Assembly: GCF_949628265.1 (NCBI RefSeq) | Contig: NC_088788.1 | Coordinates: forward strand, 6,696,001 to 6,760,000 | Length of the DNA stretch: 64,000 bases | Direction: 5' to 3' | Origin: Cloeon dipterum | Taxonomy: Eukaryota > Arthropoda > Insecta > Ephemeroptera > Baetidae | Shown: positions 1-11,749 of the stretch, piece after piece | Position numbering within the stretch: position 1 is the stretch's first letter | Layout: every line of letters begins with the position of its first letter | Notes under the pieces: generated by a model | Databases searched by the model: none | Seen by the model: the letters and a program-made list of their open reading frames with translations, nothing else | What the model was told of the DNA's origin: nothing | Translations under genes and position numbers: made by a program

Positions 1-136
1 TTATTAAATTCAATATTTCCAAGCATGATTATGCTGGTTAAATCGCAATATCTTTAATGGTAAATAGTTTTTCTGGATTCAAAAAGATACTTGGCTCACT
101 GCTTTTTATTAAAGATTTTTTATGGCGTGAACTTAC

Positions 137-1278
137 CACTCTGAGTTTTCTGCGATGAACTTTTGCGATTTTCACTGGTTAAAGATTCTGGTTTCCGACC
201 CGAGGAAAGTGTTTTACCTAGTACATCAGATCTTCTTGTTTGATTACTCATTTCTGGACGAGGGGAAGAAGCAAGCAAACTCTCTAGCGACAAATCAACA
301 GAATCTAAAAAAAATAATTCTGCATTCAAATTCCTGCTTTCCAGCCGACAAAATAACCACAAAAACACCAAAATAAAGTATATGCGTCACTCAAAAATAA
401 CATTTTTAATATAACAACTAGGGCATAGTATCTTATTTAAAACATATTGCCACGTTGCGATTTTTCGAATCAGCCAACCCATTACAAACTTAAATGCAAC
501 CCCCATTATTTATTGCGACGTCATCACTGCTCAGGGGTTAGAAAAGAGCATAGTGATCAAGGGATTTGAAAATTTTACAGTCAATTTGGCCAGGATTTAG
601 TTTAAATATTTTTTGACATCTGACTAAAAAGTATTATTGGTTTATCGCTAATAGAACCAAACACTACTGGCCGTCCTTATTGAAGATTATTAATGACGTA
701 AACTTACTACCCTGAGTGCTTTGCGTAAAAAGTTTGCGATTTTCACTGGTGGAAGATTCCGGTTTCCGACCCGCGGCAAGTGTTTTATCTAGTACATCAG
801 ATCTTCTTGTTTGATTACTCATATCTGGACGAGGGGAAGAAGCAAGCAAACTCGGTAGCGACAAATCATCAGAAGCTAAAAAAAATAATTCTGCATTCAA
901 ATTCCTGCTTTCCAGCCGACAAAATAGCTACGAAAACACCAAAATAATGTATATGCGTCTCTCAAAAATAACATTTTTAATATAACAACTAGGGCATAGT
1001 ATCTTATTTAAAACATATTGCCACGTTGCGATTTTTCGAATCAGCCAACCCATTACAGACTTAAATGCAACTCCCATTATTTATTGCGACGTCATCACTG
1101 CTCAGGGGTTAGAAAAGAGCATAGTGATCAAGGGATTTGAAAATTTTACAGTAAATTTGGCTAGGATTTATTCCAAATATTTTTTGACATCTGACTAACA
1201 AGTAATATTGGTTTATCGCTAAAAGAACCAAAAACTACTGGCCGTCCTTATTGAATATTTTTAATGACTTAAACCTAC
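137..1278 (-). repeat. Tandem duplication of a 571-bp intron-plus-exon unit in gene A
   Basis: Exon ends at 137, 708 and 1279 are each exactly 571 bases apart, and the acceptors at 304 and 875 share the same spacing. Intron sequence is also shared, for example the block around atataacaactagggcata at about 410 and again at about 980. The 168-bp exons differ by scattered substitutions but keep both splice sites and the reading frame. The minisatellite exon is the third member of the series, sharing the donor-side sequence. Confidence 0.9.
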
Positions 1279-3612
1279 CTCTCTGAGAGCTTTGACTCGA
1301 AATGTATGATGAGAGGGTGCGATTCTCACTCTCTGGAGACTCTGGTCCCAAGGGGTGTACTATTATTTCTGTCAAACTCACTGACACTTCATCAGAATTC
1401 GCTGACTCTGTTCCATCAGAATTGGCTGACTCTGTTCCATCAGAATTCGCTGACTCTGTTCCGTCAGAATTCGCTGACTCTGTTCCATCAGAATTCGCTG
1501 ACTCTATTCCATCAGAATTCGCTGACTCTGTTCCGTCAGAATTCGCTGACTCTGTTTCATCAGAATTCGCTGACTCTGTTCCGTCAGAATTCGCTGACTC
1601 TGTTCCGTCAGAATTCGCTGACTCTGTTCCATCAGAATTCGCTGACTCTGTTCCGTCAGAATTCGCTGACTCTGTTCCGTCAGAATTCGCTGACTCTGTT
1701 CCGTCAGAATTCGCTGACTCTGTTTCATCAGAATTCGCTGACTCTGTTCCGTCAGAATTCGCTGACTCTGTTCCGTCAGAATTCGCTGACTCTGTTCCGT
1801 CAGAATTCGCTGACTCTGTTTCATCAGAATTCGCTGACTCTGTTCCATCAGAATTCGCTGACTCTGTTCCGTCAGAATTCGCTGACTCTGTTCCGTCAGA
1901 ATTCGCTGACTCTGTTCCATCAGAATTCGCTGACTCTGTTCCGTCAGAATTCGCTGACTCTGTTTCATCAGAATTCGCTGACTCTGTTCCGTCAGAATTC
2001 GCTGACTCTGTTCCGTCAGAATTCGCTGACTCTGTTCCATCAGAATTCGCTGACTCTGTTCCATCAGAATTCGCTGACTCTGTTCCGTCAGAATTCGCTG
2101 ACTCTGTTCCATCAGAATTCGCTGACTCTGTTCCGTCAGAATTCGCTGACTCTGTTTCATCAGAATTCGCTGACTCTGTTCCGTCAGAATTCGCTGACTC
2201 TGTTCCGTCAGAATTCGCTGACTCTGTTCCATCAGAATTCGCTGACTCTGTTCCGTCAGAATTCGCTGACTCTGTTTCATCAGAATTCGCTGACTCTGTT
2301 CCGTCAGAATTCGCTGACTCTGTTCCGTCAGAATTCGCTGACTCTGTTCCGTCAGAATTCGCTGACTCTGTTCCATCAGAATTCGCTGACTCTGTTCCGT
2401 CAGAATTCGCTGACTCTGTTTCATCAGAATTCGCTGACTCTGTTCCGTCAGAATTCGCTGACTCTGTTCCGTCAGAATTCGCTGACTCTGTTCCGTCAGA
2501 ATTCGCTGACTCTGTTCCGTCAGAATTCGCTGACTCTATTCCATCAGAATTCGCTGACTCTGTTCCGTCAGAATTCGCTGACTCTGTTCCGTCAGAATTC
2601 GCTGACTCTGTTTCATCAGAATTCGCTGACTCTGTTCTGTCAGAATCGAAATCTATACTGTCATCTATATTTAGGGAAGCGACCGACATAACATTGGAAC
2701 CTGTAAAAAAATATTAAAGGTACTATTGAAATTAAAATTCTAGCTTTCCATCCAGCTATAAAATAACATTTGAGACATTCACAAATATATTACGTAAAAT
2801 AGATTGCCAATTGCTTATTTTTTTAATCAGCTAACACGCATTATACAGACCTGCCTCACTGAGTGAATCATCAGATTTCATTGATCTTGTGTCCACATTA
2901 TCGTTTTCCACATTGCTCCCAAAGTCAGGAGAAGGAGCAGGCGCATATGGAAGCGAGTTATTATTATCAGGAGCTGTAAAAAAGCATAATATGCACTGTT
3001 ACCACATTACATTCAAGCATTCTCCTTCCAGTTTTAAAATAGATTTTGCGTCATTTCACAAATATACAGATTGCCATTGCTTTTTATAATCGGCTTGCAC
3101 GCATTTTTCAGGCCCATATTTATATTGTGACATCGTCACTGCTTTGGGCATGGGTGGGGGGGGGGGGGTAGGAGCCATATCATTCATATACACGGATTTG
3201 ATCATTTTTAAGTTATTGGGATTGGGATGCCTCTCGAAACTTTATTTTTTTATTCAGACATCTGACAAATAAACAGTTATGATTAAAAATAATTTTGGTT
3301 TCACTAGAGAATTCTAATTTTTGTTATCAAATTTATTTTCTGGTTTCCAAATTAACTGGCTGTCTGTTCTGAAGATTTTCATGCTTTAAACTTACCGCCA
3401 TGTACACGATCCCTCGGTAAAGACAATGAACGGTAGGGATTCTCACTGGTGGACGATTCTGGTCTCTTGCCACAGGAATTTCTTCTTACCCCTTTGGTTT
3501 TATCAATTGGCGGCGATTTTGGTTTTTCAGCATCGTTTTTCGCTTTGCTCTCATCACTACATTGGCCATGTTCGGGGAATGCGTGCTCTTTCTTTCCAGA
3601 TTTATCAGCCAT
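137..3612 (-). CDS. Gene A: partial low-complexity protein with phase-1 exons and a minisatellite exon (5' end; continues beyond base 1)
   Basis: Not a family I recognise. Coding exons read on the minus strand are 3612-3396, 2973-2851, 2700-1279, 875-708 and 304-137. The ATG at 3612 lies four bases after an acceptor (tttgtttctcag ending at 3617), so a non-coding 5' exon lies upstream. Every internal exon begins after a T-rich AG and ends at a GT donor in phase 1, and each is a multiple of three long (123, 1422, 168, 168), so exons can be gained or skipped without frame change. The first exon encodes a hydrophilic, Lys/Glu/Ser-rich N-terminus (MADKSGKKEHAFPEHG). The third holds 52 copies of an eight-residue ESANSDGT unit. 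The last two are near-identical 56-codon Ser-rich modules containing RKPES and TSENRK. No catalytic motif or membrane segment is visible and the protein looks disordered. Because gene B shares exon 1 and ends in a zinc-binding region, gene A may do so beyond the window; that is inference. Confidence 0.72.
1393..2640 (-). repeat. 24-bp coding minisatellite, 52 units
   Basis: The EcoRI-type hexamer gaattc recurs every 24 bases from 1395 to 2619, giving 52 units in exact register with no insertion or deletion. One unit (at 1419) has attggc in place of attcgc. On the coding minus strand each unit reads ESANSDGT or ESANSDET. Substitutions cluster at a few positions (ccg, cca or tca before cagaattc), making three unit types. 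Because the unit is 24 bp and lacks stops in most frames, four reading frames stay open across it; only the minus frame joined to flanking exons is supported as coding. Confidence 0.95.
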
Positions 3613-3616
3613 TTTT

Positions 3617-4450
3617 CTGAGAAACAAAAACGATTTACACAACATTATTAGTAGATTTAATCCTGAGCCTCTCATATTGGCATTTACCAGCAAAACCTGT
3701 TATTGCAAGAATTTCATAATTCTCCAACAGGAAATGCAATTGGAAAAATTAGTTTATTTGACCCTTACGAGCAATAATAAAGAATAAATATATTAGAAAT
3801 GTGGACAATTTAAGGAATGTCAAGCTTCAATTTTATTTAATTCTAATAGGAAACACACCTGATTCTGAGTTAAAAGAAATACTATAGAAACTTCCCTCTT
3901 GATTGCAACTTTAAAAAAGAGAATTAAAATAAATACTTCCAATGTAACGGTATAAACCATGTTTGTAATTATAAAATCTAAAAAATTTTATAAAAAAAAA
4001 CGAGTCAAACATTAATTATTTGGTTGTATAAAAAAAGGAAGCACAAATAACACACACTACAAATTATCATTACCAAAAAATAAAGTTACCTTTAAGTCCT
4101 TAAACCGCCTTAAACAATTTGTCCCTCAAGTATGTTCAGCCGCAAAGGTCAGAGAAGCAGCGACGGGCTTCCAGGAGATCTCAGGATAAAGTGAATTCAC
4201 TCACAAAATGCTTCGAACATTGGCTCGCAATCCCCAGCCGCATTACTCGGATATCTTCACAGATCGTCTAGATTTGTATCTATACCATCTATGCATTGAG
4301 ATAAAGTGACACTACAGCGTTCAAATTCTGCACTTGATTTTCTCCATTTGCGGCGTGGAATCTGATAAATATTATTCATTGTTAGAATTTTTAAAAGGGC
4401 AAATTCCATGTAATATAAAAATGCAGGCAACTGAATTTACTCACGAAAAA
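3617..4450. repeat. Gene A upstream region, duplicated upstream of gene B
   Basis: From 3617 to about 4390 this matches about 6385 to 7150 upstream of gene B at high identity. It includes the putative 5'-UTR exon (minus strand, around ttgcaataacaggttttgct with a GTAAAT donor) and a block near 4150-4380 that also recurs elsewhere. The minus strand of 4210-4390 encodes a decayed protein fragment containing NLDDL followed by an in-frame TGA. Genes A and B therefore arose by tandem duplication including their promoters. No other gene is seen between 4450 and 5418. Confidence 0.75.
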
Positions 4451-4936
4451 ATTCAAGGACAATTTTTCGTTAAACAGGAAAATAAATGCATGAGAAGATA
4501 GTAGAAAAAAGCCTTTGATTTTCTACCTGTATTTCATACTGTGCTGAATTTTTACTCTCTCTATACTACTCTTTAGTAATGGTTTCTCATGGATTATTAG
4601 GATTCTTTTTTTCTTAGTTTGACTCGCTACTTCGCCCGGTTCTTCGTCAATTCTAATTTTCCAGAATTAAATCTTAATGAAGTCTGCAAGACTTAATTTT
4701 CATTAATTAAATGCTTAAAATCATTTCACGTTTAATTCCATCCGCTACACTAAAACCATGTTTGGGAAATATGATTTTTAAAATTCGCATAAATTAAAAG
4801 CTCTTTGTGTAGTTTCCTTTTTATTTAAACCGAGCTGTATTCATATGATATTACTGGAATATTTTGTGATCTACTTATAGGAAGGATTTCAATAGGATTT
4901 TACAGAATGAAACGTGTTTTTTAAGGGTGTATTTGA

Positions 4937-5330
4937 ATGATTTCTGTATTTTATTTCCATCTTTTTCTTAAACTGTACAATATCTATTCACTAAGATTAC
5001 GTAAAATCTTGATTCGCTAAAATATTCAGTTGTAAAGAACAAAAACTAAGTACAAGGTTTGGCTGAATCTTAAAAATCATGTGCATTAAAAAGTTCAAAG
5101 GTTATTAGTACACACAAGTGGGTAGCCACTTGGCGCTCCGCGCGCCGAGACAATTTCTGTATTTTTATTTCCATATTTGTCTTAAATTCTACAATATCTA
5201 TTCACTAGGATTACGTAAGATCTTGATTCGCTAAAATATTCAGTTGTAAAAAACAAAAACTAAGTACAAGGTTTGGCTGAATCATTAAAATCGTGTGCAT
5301 TAAAATGTTCAAAGTTTTTGTACACATACA
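4937..5330. repeat. Two direct copies of a ~177-bp sequence
   Basis: Positions about 4937-5113 and 5153-5330 align closely, starting at tttctgtatttt and ending with gttcaaagg/gttcaaagt before a tacaca stretch. About 40 bases of different, GC-richer sequence separate them. No coding frame is shared. They lie downstream of gene B. Confidence 0.85.
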
Positions 5331-5418
5331 TGGGTTTTGACGGATGAGTATTTGTTTGTGTTCCAAGCTGTTTTGTGTCTTTTTAGTAGATATGTTTTCT
5401 ACTTTCATGTTCCCAATT

Positions 5419-6381
5419 TTAATTCACTTGTCCACGACACGATATTTTTGGACGCATTTTGAAAGTGAAAAGGTCACAATTGTTGCAGCATTCCTGCAGA
5501 TCCGTTTTAGCAATGTTTATAGGGCACAGAGTAAAAACTCCTTTGAGACGAAGAAAGGTCATATATGAGCACCTCAAATGAAATTGTTCATAATGGTTAA
5601 ATATTCCATCTTCGCTTTCGAAAGACGTGAAATACATTTGACACATCAAACAATAAAAATTGCCTGTTCCCTTGTTAAATGACGGATGCTGGAGGCATTC
5701 GTGGGATTCTTTTCTGCCCTTGTAAACAAACTTCTCACAAACACCGCAGTTATATAGCTCCGAATCTAAATTTGTTCCTTTTAGGGCCACTATGACATTT
5801 TTTTTATCACTGGCTAAATTAATGTCAACTTTATAGCTGTGCAAATTTGATGTGTAATGCTCCAAGATGGCATCACTAAAAATCTCACACATCACACAAT
5901 AGCCTATTATGTCGCGTTTTATCTCACCGTTGTTGGCATCATCTATATGTTGAGATTGGGGTGCAAGTGGAGCAAGTGGGACTCTCTGACCTACGGGTTC
6001 CTGTACATTTCCGTTCATTGAGGCTGCACAGGCACCAGTTGTTTCAGGATTTAAATTGCCTACTGCGACTTGCATGTTTGGATGTGGATATCCAGTGGGT
6101 GTTGAGATAATTGTCCGATCTCCGCAATTCTGAGGTCGTGGAACCGTCGGGGATGAAGGAACTCCACCAATAGGAGAATCAGACTTCCTTGGGGTAGCAG
6201 GCCTAGATGCTATTGGATCTCCAACGGTTGGCTGGACTGTTCCCTCCTTTTGGTAATGCTGAGGTCGTCGACCCATTGGCGGTGATTTTGGTTTTTCAAC
6301 ATCGTTTTCCGCTTTGCTCTCATCACTACATTGGCCATGTTCGGGGGACGGTTGTTCTTTCTCTCCAGTATTATCAGGCAT
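5419..6381 (-). CDS. Gene B: 320-residue protein with C-terminal Cys/His zinc-binding region
   Basis: One uninterrupted coding exon; the ATG at 6381 follows an acceptor (tttgtttctcag), so only the 5' UTR is spliced. Residues 1-35 match gene A's first exon (EHGQCSDESKA, EKPKSPP). Residues 36-150 are Pro/Ser/Thr-rich and probably disordered. Residues 160-320 hold Cys/His clusters: C162-x2-C165 with H175/H181; C212-x2-C215 with H227 and C229; C244-x2-C247 with H263/H268; and a final cluster C298/C299, C302 and C315 with the pattern CC-x2-C-x4-F-x3-RPK. The order and spacing match gene C, so this is a paralogous domain. The second and fourth clusters do not fit the classical C2H2 pattern. Zinc binding is inferred; DNA, RNA or protein as partner cannot be decided. 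Gene A lies downstream on the same strand. Confidence 0.8.
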   Translation of the reverse strand: MPDNTGEKEQPSPEHGQCSDESKAENDVEKPKSPPMGRRPQHYQKEGTVQPTVGDPIASRPATPRKSDSPIGGVPSSPTVPRPQNCGDRTIISTPTGYPHPNMQVAVGNLNPETTGACAASMNGNVQEPVGQRVPLAPLAPQSQHIDDANNGEIKRDIIGYCVMCEIFSDAILEHYTSNLHSYKVDINLASDKKNVIVALKGTNLDSELYNCGVCEKFVYKGRKESHECLQHPSFNKGTGNFYCLMCQMYFTSFESEDGIFNHYEQFHLRCSYMTFLRLKGVFTLCPINIAKTDLQECCNNCDLFTFKMRPKISCRGQVN

Positions 6382-6974
6382 TTTTCTGAGAAACAAACAC
6401 GATTTACACAACATTATTAGTAGATTTAATCCTGAGCCTCTCATATTGGTATTTACCAGCAAAACCTGTTATTGCAAGAATTTCATAATTCTCCAACAGG
6501 AAATGCAATTGGAAAAATTAGTTTATTTGTCCCTTACGAGCAATAAGAATGAATAAATATGTAAGATATGTGGACAATTTAAGGAATGTCAAGCTTCAAT
6601 TTTAATAAATTCCAATGGGAAACACCATGAAAATTACACCTGATTCTGAGTTGAAAGAAATATTATAAAAACTTCCCTCTTGATTGCAACTTAAAAAAAA
6701 AGAATTAAAATAAACGCTTCCAATTCAACGGTATGAACCATGTTTGTACATATTAAATTCTAAAATCTATAAAATTTTATTAAAAAAACGAGTCAAACAT
6801 TATATATTTGGTTGTATAAAAAAGCACGCACACACACACACTAAAAATAAGCATTACCAAAAAATAAAGTTACCTTAAAGTCCTTAAACGGCCTTAAACA
6901 ATTTGCCCCTCAAGTATGTTAAGCTGCAAAGGTCAGAGAAGCAGCGACCGGCTTCCAGGAGATCTCAGGATAAA

Positions 6975-7253
6975 GTGAATTCACTCACAAAATGCTTCGA
7001 ACATTGGCTCGCAATCCCCAGCCGCATTACTCGGATATCTTCACAGATCGTCTAGATTTTTATCTATACCATCTATGCATTGAGATAAATAGACACTACA
7101 GCGTTCAAATTCTACACTTGAATTTCTCCATTTGCGGCGTGGAATTTGATAATTAAGATTTTTCAGTTTCGAGCACGTTGCCATTAAAACAGAGTTGACG
7201 CAGACTCGAACGGCTGAAGGCAAATAACCGCACACCGTCAAGATCGCCGCCAC
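6975..7253 (-). pseudogene. Decayed protein-coding fragment (NLDDL repeat family)
   Basis: The minus strand reads an open stretch ending FERCSVYLSQCIDGIDK then NLDDL and a TGA. Translation past the stop continues as RYPSNAAGDCEP. The copy at about 12460-12660 has TGG at the stop position and reads NLDDLWRYLSNSAEDC in one frame, and a third copy at about 4210-4390 has the stop. Three related copies with shared coding resemblance suggest fragments of a former gene or mobile-element protein. The parent family is not recognised. Confidence 0.5.
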
Positions 7254-7259
7254 TTGGAC

Positions 7260-8690
7260 TTTTTTAATAAGACCCGGGGATGGAGCTTTTGTTAATTATT
7301 TTATCCAATTTTTAAGAAATCTTGCGCTCCAGTGTGGCAAAAAAATTGCCTCGTTCACTCAAATAAGAATGCCCTTTTATGTGTTCTCTGCTGGCAGCAT
7401 TGCATTGTATGGGCGTTGTGTTCAACTCCTGCTCTTATTGAATTACTTAAATTGTTCTGCTCCATCGCTGCCACACTCATTTATATGAAATGCTTAAAAA
7501 TTTCAGGAAGAAATACGTTAAATTCATTGACCACAGGAATTTTTCTGAATAATTCCAGAAATATGATTTGGGTTCACCTTCATCGACAAGAATTTTAACA
7601 CATATTTTATTTTTTTAGGGTTTGAAACGAGGTAAATAGTAGACAATCTTTTTGGTGTACATATTTTTATTTTTTAAATGACGCTTTGCATGTGTATTTT
7701 ACAAATTCATTAAAATCTTAAAGATTGTTTCAAGCTTTTGACTCTAATCCTACCATGTGGATTTTTTATTATGCACGAAGCCATAGCCGTTGGTCCAAAA
7801 ATTGATTGAATTTTATCAATTTGATACATCTGTCATCTGTGCCTCCAACGACCACGACTTTCAAACATGTTTTCCAGACAAGTGGAATCTCAATATGTGT
7901 TGAGACTTTAAAGCATTTTTCAAAGGAAAGTTTTATCATCTAATTTTTTAAAGCCAAGGATAAATTATGTGTTTGCTGAGGAAAATTGAGTAAGATTTTC
8001 TTCAGTATTTTTACAAGAGATAATGGTCTGTAGATATTTCAATTTACCATCTTAGAGCGAAATTGTTGCGAATAAAAACCTTAAAAATCTATTAAGACGT
8101 TGAAGCACTTTCATACCAGAGAGATATTATTGCTGATTAAAAGTTTAGAGAAAAGTTTCATCTTAAAATTCTATCAATTAAGCTAAAGATTAGAATAATG
8201 TGTTATTCGCGCATGAATACACAATTTTTGTTTTGTTGTACCACATTTGCCGCGCGCCAAATCTGTCTCCTCATACAAATTCTGAGATAAATGAATAAAT
8301 TTATGTATCTGTTAAAAGACGCAAAATTACATTTTGCATAAACCTTCTATACTTTCTTTAATTTTTATCCTGAAGTTTTTAATTCAATTTTGAATATATT
8401 CAGAGTTAAAATCTATATGTAAGGCGAAATTAAAATAAAAAAAATAACAAAATTCGTATTATTTAAATTTAATATAATGAAAATTTGTAAGTCAATGACT
8501 ATTATTAATTATTCCTCCCTCTAAAAATTAAAACAATTTCAGTTCGTTGTGCAGAACCCGGGCAGGTCCACGGCTGTCATTTATTATAAAAGAATTAGTC
8601 ATTAATGATTGTAAAACAATTTCAAATCTTGTAATTGATTCGAATCCGATCGGATTACATTTGTAAACATTCAATCAACAAAATTCTTTT
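7260..8690. other. AT-rich stretch without recognised features
   Basis: No exon chain with consistent splice phases, RNA gene or strong repeat was found. The sequence is AT-rich with short scattered frames on both strands. Confidence 0.5.
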
Positions 8691-8695
8691 TTTTG

Positions 8696-8942
8696 CTCTT
8701 TTTATCCCTGTCCGAGAACCGGAGGACCGGGAAGGGCGCGCACTGCACTAGCACGAATGCTGAAACCCGGGTGCCAATAACACCGCGAACGGATAACATG
8801 GGCGCACAGGGCCGCACAGGGACCCAGCCCACTCAAGGGCCACTTGCCTCCGCACCGAGGACTGCATTGAAACGCTAGACATTCGTCCTGTGAAGCCAAC
8901 TCACGCATGCTGGAAAGGGTCAAAGCAGCAAGTAGCGAGTTA
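8696..8942 (-). repeat. Dispersed GC-rich element, truncated inverted copy
   Basis: This is the reverse complement of about 47580-47829 and of 48700-48957, with only scattered differences. The shared 3' end is agggataaaaagagcaaaa (next to 8696). The other end stops abruptly near 8942 where the other copies continue for about 150 more bases. A common 3' end with 5' truncation fits retrotransposition, but no target-site duplication or polymerase is seen. Confidence 0.8.
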
Positions 8943-9213
8943 TTTGACTTCTTAATAGAAGTTTTATTATTTCTACCTTTCTTTTCTCTCAAACCAGAAA
9001 TATCGAATTAATATTTGCTATAAAATATGTAAAATATTATTGTTTTTGCATCATATATTTTCCTCTTGTACGTGTTTTACAAAAATTATTCATTCAATTC
9101 GAGTGTAATTTCAAACCAAAAATATGTTTTGTACAAATTTTAATAATATATTTTGTGGGGGTTATCAAAATATTCACGGAAGTAATACGTAATCATGTGG
9201 CACGGGAAAAACG

Positions 9214-9220
9214 TATAAAA
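9214..9220 (+). promoter_or_regulatory. TATA box of the LRR-like gene
   Basis: TATAAAA in the context acgtataaaaag, 117 bases before the ATG at 9337. This leaves room for a start site near 9245 and a 5' UTR of about 90 bases. No competing TATA lies nearer. Confidence 0.6.
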
Positions 9221-9336
9221 AGAAATTGATTTACACATTTCTTGGCATTTGAACACACCAATTCTGTGGAATTTCCGCACAATTTTGAATTTTGAACTCG
9301 CTCTGTTATTGTTTGACATTTGAACATTTCTCTACG

Positions 9337-11340
9337 ATGGCTGAGGTGGACAAGTTGCACCTGACGAAGAAGCGGCTACAAAATCTGCGAAGGAGAAGCC
9401 TCGGTTTGCAGCAACTCGCAGTTCGAGTGATTTCGAAGCAACTGACATTTTATACAACACAACATGACGAGCTGGAGAAACTGAAGAGTTTGCGTGAGTT
9501 ATCATTTTCATTCGAATATTACGAAAACGGAACGATGTCGATGTAATTTACAGCTGGCGTTTTGCGTGACAAAATTTTGCAAGTTTTAATGAAAAAGAAG
9601 TGTTTGGACATGCAGGGTCGGGAAATGGAGTTTGAAAATTTGAAAGTGGTCTTCCCGTTGCTTCTGAGCCCAAGAACCCGCTACATAGAGTTGAACAGCA
9701 TTTTGTCCTTTTGTCCTGACTGGTTTAATGACAGTAACATTGATAAGGTAACCGTATTATCACAGTCATAAACGACAAGTGAAAATAAAAACATTAAATT
9801 TAGGTGACACCATGGTGCGTTGAACTTTTAAAACACATAGAGACACGTGCTCCGCAAGTGGAGACTCTCATCATAAAACGAAACAATTCATCTCTTTACG
9901 AAGTGGGAGGTCCGTGGTATTCAGAATTTGTCGAGTTCTCTCAGGACATGGTGAAATCACTGATGAAAATGGGAAAATTAAACAGGCTTACAGTCGGCTC
10001 TTATTACTTTGACTCCGCCGATTTGCTTAAAATATGCAAAAATCTTCCGAAACTACAGTACATCAATATCGAGTTGGTATATAACAGAGGCAATGTCAGG
10101 CCAGCCACTGAAGACGTAACAAGCAGCCTTTGCAACCTGAAAGAATTGATTTTCCTATGCCCTTCTCGTTTCACCAACGATTATTTGAGTTATTTGTACA
10201 CCAGAAATCTACCTAACATTGAAGTAGTTGGATGTGATCCGAACCAAACAGTGGATTTATTCGGCATCAGAAGAGATGCCAATAGATATTTGGATTTCCG
10301 TGGACCCTCAAATCTGCGAAATATTTTTCTCTTCACGGAAAGTGCAGAAGAAGCTGAATCGATGCCCAAATTATTTCCAAATGTGACCAGTCTCATGGTA
10401 AGCATTTGCTCATTTTGGAATTATCTGATTGATTTTCGATTTTTAATCCTAATTTAAACATGCATGCCTATAGCATATTATGCTTCACCGATTTAAGCAT
10501 TATTTTTTATTTAATTTTAAAGGTTAACAATATTTCGAATTGTGGAAGAGGATTAATAACTTTGGAAGAGCATGTGATGCCGAAATTCGACAATATTAGA
10601 CAATTTCATTTGTTGAATCCTTGCAGCGGAGTTTTTGAGAAGTATTTGAGCATCTACGGACAAAAGTTGCAATCACTTTATTTGGGACATCATTATGGTA
10701 GAGATGAAACAATAGATTTTAATTTGATTTTCAAGTACTGTCCGACTCTTGAAAAATTGTCAATGAGGAACATGTGTTTTAAAACACCATTATCAAAGTT
10801 AGATTTTTTTGCGCAGCTGAAGGAACTCGAATGGACAGATCTCAAGTAAGTATCAGACTTGCTCTGTAGGTACTAAACTGATTTTATAAATATATAGCTA
10901 TCATTGCAATCCTCATGGAATACCTGGTCCAGAAAGCAAGGATTTCCTGTCCAATATTTTATCAGCTCCAAAACTTGAAAAAGTCAAGTTGGAATCGAGT
11001 GTTTGTATGCAATATGATCTTCGGAAACTCAACTCTTTGATTGAAGAAAATCAAATTTTAAATAACCTTAACACTTTACATGTATATTACTTTGAATATC
11101 ACATCGATGACGCTTTGGCTAATGTTTTGAGGAGTGCGTGTGCATATCTTCCGAAATTAACTGATTTCAAGTAAGTGGTAAATTGATTTGATCGTACTTT
11201 GACGAAAACATTTTTCTCTTTGCAGATTCGGAAAAAGACATAAATTTGAAGACCCGCTCCTGCCAATCCAATCGACTCCACTCAGTGATATCGATGAAAG
11301 TGTTTGTGAGATGATTGGTGTTTTTGAACACGAAAATTAA
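9337..11340 (+). CDS. Leucine-rich-repeat-like protein, 551 residues, six exons
   Basis: Exons 9337-9493, 9554-9747, 9804-10397, 10523-10845, 10898-11170 and 11226-11340 join in consistent phase to 1656 bases ending in TAA. The N-terminus (residues 1-55) has LQQLAVRVISKQL and an acidic helix resembling the degenerate F-box-like N-termini of insect LRR proteins, but no clear F-box is present. From about residue 75 on, repeated patterns such as LPKLQYINIEL, LCNLKELIFLCP, LPNIEVVGC, CPTLEKLSMRN, LKELEWTDL and LPKLTDFKF mark irregular leucine-rich repeats of roughly 25-30 residues, several starting with the Cys-Pro or Leu-Pro seen in F-box/LRR proteins. There is no signal peptide or membrane segment, so it is probably intracellular. 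The likely role is protein binding, perhaps as a substrate adaptor; that is inference. AATAAA at 11344 is only four bases past the stop, with a second at 11401. Confidence 0.88.
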
Positions 11341-11749
11341 CCAAATAAACCTGGACTTCTCCTTACTTAACTTTTGTTTGAAAATACTTTAGTGGAGATG
11401 AATAAATATTTTAACTTTATAATAATCTCATTGAACTTTGTTCGTGCCATTTTAAAGCTTTTGAGCAGTCCATAGAGCTAAATAATTTTATGCATTTTAT
11501 TGTTAGTGTTTTTTTTTACCTAGTGGCATACGAAAGGAGTTGAGCCTTGCCGCCTTTTTTGCAATTTTTTTAGCCATCCGCCGGCAACTGTTTTTGCTGG
11601 ATAAATTATTTAGAGCTCTTAAGTATTAATTCATCATTTAGAAAGGTGTCATAATTAGCGTCCTCCTCCGTCATCATTGAGGCGGTTTCACGTTAAACAG
11701 CCGACAGAGAAATCAACCAACGAGGAACCCTTTTTAAGCTTTTTTAAAA

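Noticed and set aside
1393-2640. CRISPR-like regular repeats
   Set aside because: Units are contiguous with no unique spacers, are coding, and the genome is eukaryotic.
1302-2717. Long plus-strand and alternate minus-strand frames across the minisatellite
   Set aside because: They exist because the 24-bp unit lacks stops in several frames; only the minus frame with phase-matched exons on both sides is supported.
8693-8992. Open frames of 61-96 codons in the GC-rich dispersed element
   Set aside because: They are not kept across the three copies (frame shift after DECLAF) and lie on both strands.
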